Source: Isoetes taiwanensis
Taxonomy: Eukaryota; Streptophyta; Lycopodiopsida; Isoetales; Isoetaceae
Length of the DNA: 64,000 nt
Reading direction: 5' to 3'
Assembly: GCA_021234155.1 (NCBI GenBank)
Contig: JAJEKV010000010.1
Location: 10,964,511-11,028,510 of the forward strand
Each line of letters opens with the position of its first letter. The first letter of the stretch is position 1. The translations under genes and the position numbers were made by a program. The notes under the pieces are model-generated. The model saw only the letters and a list, made by a program, of their open reading frames with translations. It did no database searches and was not told where the DNA came from. Shown here one piece after another: positions 58,213 through 64,000 of the stretch.

Positions 58213-60030
58213 CTCCTGTAGACATCTGCAATTACCAAAGGAGGCCCTATACACAGAAGGATATGATACAAACCATGAATATGCTACTATATACATTCAA
58301 AGATGGAACCAAGACAAATGTAAGAGCACTAACCATGCACGTAATGCAAAGTTACATAACCCACATTAACTATATTATCATCTCATCCGCCATACTTTCT
58401 TTAGAGGAATTAACAACGTAATCAAGAAATCTAGAATGCAAAGCATGCGCCCTTTCATGCGGTTGGGGGTCAATAAATTCCTCTCGCATTATGGTGATCT
58501 TGTACCAGCCGCCTTTTTTCTCCCAAGTGAACATCAGATGTGATGCACCTCTTTTTAGTTGGCATCTTCACATAGTGTCCTTAGATGGGATCTGCAAAAA
58601 TTTCTCAAGTGGGTCGTTGGAGAAAAGTTGGGGATGCCGGATTAGTGCTATACCATATGCCATCCATTCCAATCCAGGCATTTTGGGCCTTAAGGAACAA
58701 AGGTCAGTATGATCGATGGTTTACTAAGAAGCTAGTAGACGGAAACCCGGAAACATGAAAAGGCTATATGATTTAGGGCTCGAAATATGATTGTGTTCAA
58801 TCTGCTGCCTTTTGGACGCTCACCTATCATTACAATTATTAAGACAAACTATACAAAGTGCACAAATGACACAGACGATTTGCAAGCCTTTCACAATAGT
58901 CCGCCACCTCGTGTCAAGGAGCTCAACAAACTCCCTCCCGTGAGGGCGTTTCATAATCTTGGACCAGAATAAGGCCTTCAAGCAAATCCTCTTGAATGAG
59001 ACAAAGTAATCAAATTTACCTCATACGTACACATCAATCTTCATACTTTTTAAAAGAATGATTATGGGCATGAAGTAAAATGGGCCTCTAACAAACCGAA
59101 CCAAGCGTAAGCCAAATCTCGTGAGAACATCTCACTCAAAAAGACCTACTACAGTCAGGTTTTGCTAGGAAACATAGCTTGCAAGCATGGAATGAAGTAA
59201 CGGTATGTCAAAGATTGCCATCCATATATACATCCGTGTGTAGCTCATTGTTGTGACGTTTGTTTGTTGTGTTCCCTTTCTTGTTGTAAGGCAAAGGCAG
59301 CTTTGTTTGCTTCTACAAAAAGTAATGGACAATAAAAATGGATGGTAAACTCACCTAAAAAGCTCTTTGCTGAATGTTGGCCAAATCTGCACCTTGGTGA
59401 GTGTTGCCCGAATGAAGCGAGCAGATCTGCTTTGCCAAATTTGCTGCCATCCATGCTTAGAACATAGTCATCAAAAATTCCATTTCTAACCTTAATCAGA
59501 CATGAACTGGATCGAGCTAGAGAATCGTTCTAGACCCAAGATCCTTGTTTAAGCCCATCTGCGCCGCTAATGCAACTTCTACCTATGAACCCGATGGAAT
59601 GGATAAAGAACGGAATGAGAAAGAAAATGAAGCAAGTTGCATGCGGCAAAAACCAAAATACCTTTGGTTGGATCTTTATGAAATTTTGTGGTATACTCAA
59701 CCGCAGAAATGAGTTCGCAAAAAGCCGATTCTCAGATAATGTCCGCTCGAGATAAAATCAGTCTTCAACATTTCAAATCGGACCAAGGCAAAAGGGTACA
59801 ATACTCCAAAACATCGATGCTTGGAATATGCTTTGTAGCCGATGTGCAAATGATTTGGTTCGCCGAAAAAAAACACTATGCATGATCTGCCTATTCCATA
59901 GCAAGGACCATGTTACGGCCCTGATGCCTACCTGCTTTCCCACAAAAACAAATCCACCATCTTCTTGACCATGGTGCAGACTGGCCATCCATCGCTCGGA
60001 TATGGGTCTGCTTGGCTATGGAGAGAAGCA
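58213..60030. other. No recognisable gene
   Basis: Short frames on both strands and no family or structural signal I can name. Confidence 0.45.
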
Positions 60031-60206
60031 GAGCAGTGCGCGAAAAAAGGTCACAAGGAAAAAGAAAGAGGGAAACGAGAAAAGAGAAGGGGGGAAGGGC
60101 ATGAGAGAAAAGGGAAGAGGAAAATAGTGAAGAAAGGGAAAAAACAAAAAAGGGAAAAGAAAAGGGGCAAGAGAGAAAGGGTGGGGAAAAGAGGAAAATG
60201 GGTATA
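60031..60206 (+). repeat. Short homopurine tract
   Basis: About 170 bp of GGGAAA/GAAAAG-type sequence like the Helitron cargo at 9770-12,650, here without the hairpin ends. It may be a fragment of the same family. Confidence 0.7.
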
Positions 60207-60825
60207 GAGTTAGGGTTTCGAGGACCGTCCAAAATTTTAAGTGAAATCTAGGCCGTCGAAAGTTTTAGGGTTTTATGCACGACATACACTAAAACTTTAT
60301 AATAAAGGATGATTTGTTTGAGTCAAATGCTCTTTTTTCCTTTTTACTCTTTGTAATTTCTTTCAAGCTTTTTAGAGGCATTTGCTCTGCAGAGAGCATA
60401 GAAGTAGTATCGGGGATGGTGCGAATGAATTGAATACTAGCTGGTGGCTGCCACTGCAAGGATGTGGCATATTTCTTTCCTTGTAAATGTCTTAAATGTC
60501 TTGCACACTTATGCTCCCTTGTAAACTTTATGCACCTGTGCATAATAGGTCGTTAATTTGTAGTTACGTTTTATTATTTGGCAAAATCTTGTTGGTGACG
60601 TTAATTTGTATTTACGTTTTATTCTAATAATGTTATTGGCAAAATCTTGTTGGTGGGTCTCTGAAAATTGTGTCAAATTGAGCCAAGTGAAATTGGCATG
60701 CGTTGCAATTGTGCCAAGTAAAATATAATAATAATAATAATAATTGATATTAACGTCCACGGGGGCCTAAGAAGGCCATGGGACAAAATTACATGTTTGC
60801 ATATCACAGTGAAATTGTCTTTTCT
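60207..60825. other. No recognised gene; short duplicated segment and (ATA)n run
   Basis: Two near copies of TTACGTTTTATTATTTGGCA / TTACGTTTTATTCTAATAATG followed by AAAATCTTGTTGGTG (60,562-60,597 and 60,612-60,655), and an (ATA)n run at 60,725-60,745. This lies just beyond the 3' side of the minus-strand LINE. Confidence 0.5.
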
Positions 60826-63598
60826 TTAGATAGTCTCCCTCTTGTCTATGTTTTCCAAGAGTTCCTTTACAAATGCACTCGCTCCACAAATTGTTGAAGG
60901 ACAACCAAAGAAAACAGGTAAGGTTGAGCTCCAGTTCAAATGGGAAAACTGTGTCCTGAGGTTACTGTATTTTGGGCAGCGAAAGATCACATGTGCTTCA
61001 TCTTCTATTTCTTGTAGATCGCATGTGCATAGGCGCTCTTCCCTTGGGATGCCTTGCCATCTACCTTTCTCAATTAGCAAGCGATGCGAACTCATACGGA
61101 TTCTTGCAACAGCCCTAATCATGTTTGGGAACAGTTTAGGATGGCTCAGATACAATTGTATTCTATGTTCTCTGGTAGGATTGAAATCTGTGATGTAGTA
61201 TGTGACTTTCTTCTTGCTGCCCAGCATAACAAATCTTTGAAAAGCCTGCTGTCTGAACTCTTTATTGTAGTCTCTGCTAGTGAAGCCAAGTTTACCAAGC
61301 CATGCATTTAACTCCTTAAACCAGCTTTTATCACCTCTGTCGCTCAGATGAATAGAGCTCTTGATTGCTGAATGTATTAAAGTGGTCTCATTGACTACTT
61401 TCTTGTACAAGAAATCCAGTGTTCTGTGCATTGCCAAAACTTCTATGGGGTAGCAGCCGCTTTCAAAGAGCATAATCTCATAAGGTGTAGAGCGTTTGAC
61501 GCCAAAAGACATATGCATGAGTGCTTTCTGATGCTTTCTAGTTCTTGCCATTTGGATTTAGCAAGGAGGGCCCCCCGATTTCACATGCGATAGCATTACC
61601 GGAGTGACCAAAGGCATCGAACAACCTGTTTTTAAGAGGCCATGCGCAAATGCTTGCCCGTTTACATTGGTTTACCATACCATAGAATGCTTTATAGGCT
61701 GCTGCTATGCGACAGTCCACGCCAGTGGTCCATGGTCTCCGATTTGCATGTACTTCATGGCCTAGATATTTGTATGATTCCACCTGCTCAATAATCTGTC
61801 CATCATATGTTAGAGATGGGCCCCTCTTCCCGAAGCACATTACCTTTGTTTTGGACAGATTAACATAGAGGCCAAACCGCGGAGCGTAAATCTTTAAGCC
61901 GTATCTAATTGCATTTGAAGGTCGCTTTTCGAAAGTGGGCTGCTAGTAAGAGGTCGTCAGCATATAGTAGCAGAATTATGAGATCATGATGAAGTTGGGA
62001 AAAGTTGCATCCTGCTGTCTTGAGAAGGTCTTCAAGCTGGTCTATGTACAGTCCAAATAGAGTGGGCGAGAGCGGGCAGCCTTGTTTAACTCCGATGTCA
62101 CTGATTATAGTCTCTGATAGTCCTGTTGGTGTGCTGATTTTGCCTCTTACTCTTTCATATAATCTGCCTATGCCTACAACCCATGCTTCTGGAACTCCAA
62201 TTTGTTGGAGTCTGTTAATTAACAACCGGGCGTGGATCAGATCAAATGCTTTCGCAAAGTCTATGAAGCAGCAAAAAAGCTTCTTACCATGTGCTTTAGA
62301 TTCTTCTACCAATGCTCGGAGAGTGAGAAGATGATCTAGTGTGGAGTGTTTGGGGCGGAATCCAGCTTGTCCATGAGCTCTAATGTTTTGTGCCTCAGCC
62401 CATGTGGAGAGTTTTGCATCAAAAATTTTTCCAAACAGTTTTGCTAATACGGGGCTGATCATTAGAGTTCGATAATTACCTGGTTCATAAGCATCTCCCT
62501 TCTTGTGGATGGGGTATATCAGGCTCGTGATCCAAACATTTGGGAATCCATCAACAATGGCTTGATTGAACAAGTCGGTGATAACCGTTGCAAGTTCTTC
62601 CCCACCAGCTTTTATGTATTCTGCAATCAGACCATCAATGTCACAAGCTTTTCCATTGGCTAGATCACTAATTCCCTTTTGCACTTCATCCACTTCTATG
62701 CAAAAATGTGTAGCATCAGTTGGTGGCAGGTCTAGTTTGTTCACTCCTTTAAAATAGAGGTGCATCGCATATGTTTTCCAGACATGGAGGTCAGTTAGGC
62801 AAAGTTGTTGCTTGGGTGGAGACAGGCCATGCCAAAATCTCTTGGGTTGCTGCAGCAACTCATTGGCCAGTTCTGCTTGTTTATTTTGCTTCCATATCCG
62901 CTTCTTGGATCTGACCAAGCGTCTATATGCTTTTAGACCAATTGAAGTGTTTGCTATTTTCCTGGCTTCTTTAAGTTCTTTATCATACCAACCATTCCTG
63001 GGTTGTGTAGCAGCAGCAGAGCGTCTGGGGCCATAGATGTTATATGCACTTTTCACCAGCAACCTGTTAAGAGCCAATGCTCTTGCATTTATGCTGGTAT
63101 GCTGCAGAATGGTGGGCAGCCCTTCTTTAATGGCTTCATAAAATCCTTCATCCTTGGCAGCATTGTATCTTGGTTTCCTGAAAATAGTGTTTTGCTTGGC
63201 TTCCCTACAAGCCTCAATAGCAAAGCAGAGCGGTGCATGGTCTGATTCTGGCTGAAAGTCTTTTATATTGAGATCCTTGATCAATCCAAAACTTTCTGGC
63301 GAGCCTGCTACATAGTCTATAGTTGAGTATGTGAAATGATTCTCGGTTTCGCCTCTGAAAGTGTAGCCAGCTGAATGCCATGGCTGTATGCCATTGTAGA
63401 TGATCATATCAAGTGAGGAAAGGAAGTTTAGAACCTGTTGTCCAGCTTGATTGACTTCTTGATGCAGGCTTGTTCGTAAATATCTCTCTTCCCATTGTTC
63501 ACTTAATAAGCTACTTGGTTCACCGTCTACAAAAACTTGCACTGTTTGAAGATTTCCTGTCCAGCCATTTAAGTCCCCTATGATCAAGACATAAATAT
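60826..63598 (-). mobile_element. LINE (non-LTR retrotransposon), 5'-truncated
   Basis: Minus strand. The first frame (63,587-61,905) starts inside the AP-endonuclease (VLIIGDLNG) and keeps its end (STIDYVAGS, then SDHAPL). The reverse transcriptase follows: WITSLIYPIHKKGDAYEPGN, HGQAGFRPKHSTLDHLL, FCCFIDFAKAFDLI, GVKQGCPLSPTLFGLY and the active site LLYADDLLL. The polypeptide continues in another frame at 61,840-61,538 (ESYKYLGHEVHA) and again at 61,551-60,826, ending in a Cys/His knuckle (CTCDLQEIEDEAHVIFRC). The two frame changes mean at least two breaks. The upstream part of the endonuclease and any ORF1 are missing. A stop appears just above the truncation at about 63,600. The APE-type endonuclease places it among L1/Jockey/I-like elements; I do not assign a clade. 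Confidence 0.9.
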
Positions 63599-64000
63599 AA
63601 ATTTGGTGAGTTTATATGCCTTTGTGATAGAATTCAATTTTCCAAATGTATATCACCTTTTATGTAAGTAGTTTATCATCATGATGAAATTTGTTATGTG
63701 GCACAATTGGTGAATCCCTGATAAAAATTTGTAAGACCTGACTAAAATTGGGCTACATTACGATCGCCAAGTAAAATGTAAATTTAGTCTGACTTTGTGA
63801 TATGATTCGTTCTGCAAAATGTGTCACACCTCATTGCACGTAAGTAGTTTAGTTCCTCCTCCTCATGGACAAATAAAAACGCAAATCTCCATAGGCCCAA
63901 GACACATCTTCTCTTTTATTTTGGGAGGGTGTTGGGAACGCCGCAAAAACGCTCAATGGATGTGTGGCATTAAGGTCCACATTAAGGAAGTCACCAGACA
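63599..64000. other. No recognisable gene
   Basis: Flank beyond the truncated LINE 5' end. Nothing identified. Confidence 0.5.

Overview
This is nuclear DNA from a land plant with a large, repeat-rich genome. Intron-containing remnants of plant genes (a plastid-type ketol-acid reductoisomerase, a PLAT/ATS3-type protein, a conserved membrane protein) lie among Ty3/gypsy, Ty1/copia, LINE, Helitron and CACTA elements. The sequence does not fix the lineage. There are no bacterial operons, CRISPR arrays or rRNA genes, and I recognised no tRNA gene. Almost every coding region I recognise is broken or fragmentary.

Layout. 0-6 kb: two decayed gene remnants and featureless DNA. 6.1-9.1 kb: a minus-strand Ty1/copia remnant (integrase, reverse transcriptase, RNase H), cut off by a CACTACAAGAG transposon end. 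9.6-12.7 kb: two head-to-tail Helitrons loaded with purine-only GGGAAAA-type sequence. 13.2-38.6 kb: one minus-strand Ty3/gypsy chromovirus with both LTRs, PBS and PPT, split by an 11.3 kb CACTA-type element at 15,108-26,438 that has TIRs and a 3-bp target duplication. 41.8-44.3 kb: the 3' end and LTR of a second member of the same family on the plus strand. 44.7-45.1 kb: exon of a PLAT/ATS3-like gene. 48.2-52.7 kb: ketol-acid reductoisomerase pseudogene with duplicated 5' exons. 53.9-56.5 kb: pieces of a tyrosine-recombinase-like gene and an unrecognised gene, ending at a third Helitron terminus. 60.8-63.6 kb: a 5'-truncated LINE on the minus strand.

The main discovery candidate is the chromovirus. 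Between its 5' LTR and gag it carries two extra sense-strand ORFs. The first (35,249-36,466) ends in a clear histone H3/CENH3-type fold behind a long charged and proline-rich tail. The second ends (33,043-33,378) in a segment that matches the H2A histone fold. Each ORF has its own TATA box and a pair of ~75-bp repeats upstream. The integrase carries a C-terminal chromodomain. An element with a chromatin reader and two histone-like proteins suggests chromatin packaging of its cDNA, or targeting to (peri)centromeric chromatin. That function is inference; the domain matches are direct reading.

Caution: the chromovirus copies differ by many one-base changes in which CAG or CTG alternates with CG. 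This may be a systematic read error at CHG-methylated sites, so some frameshifts may not be real.
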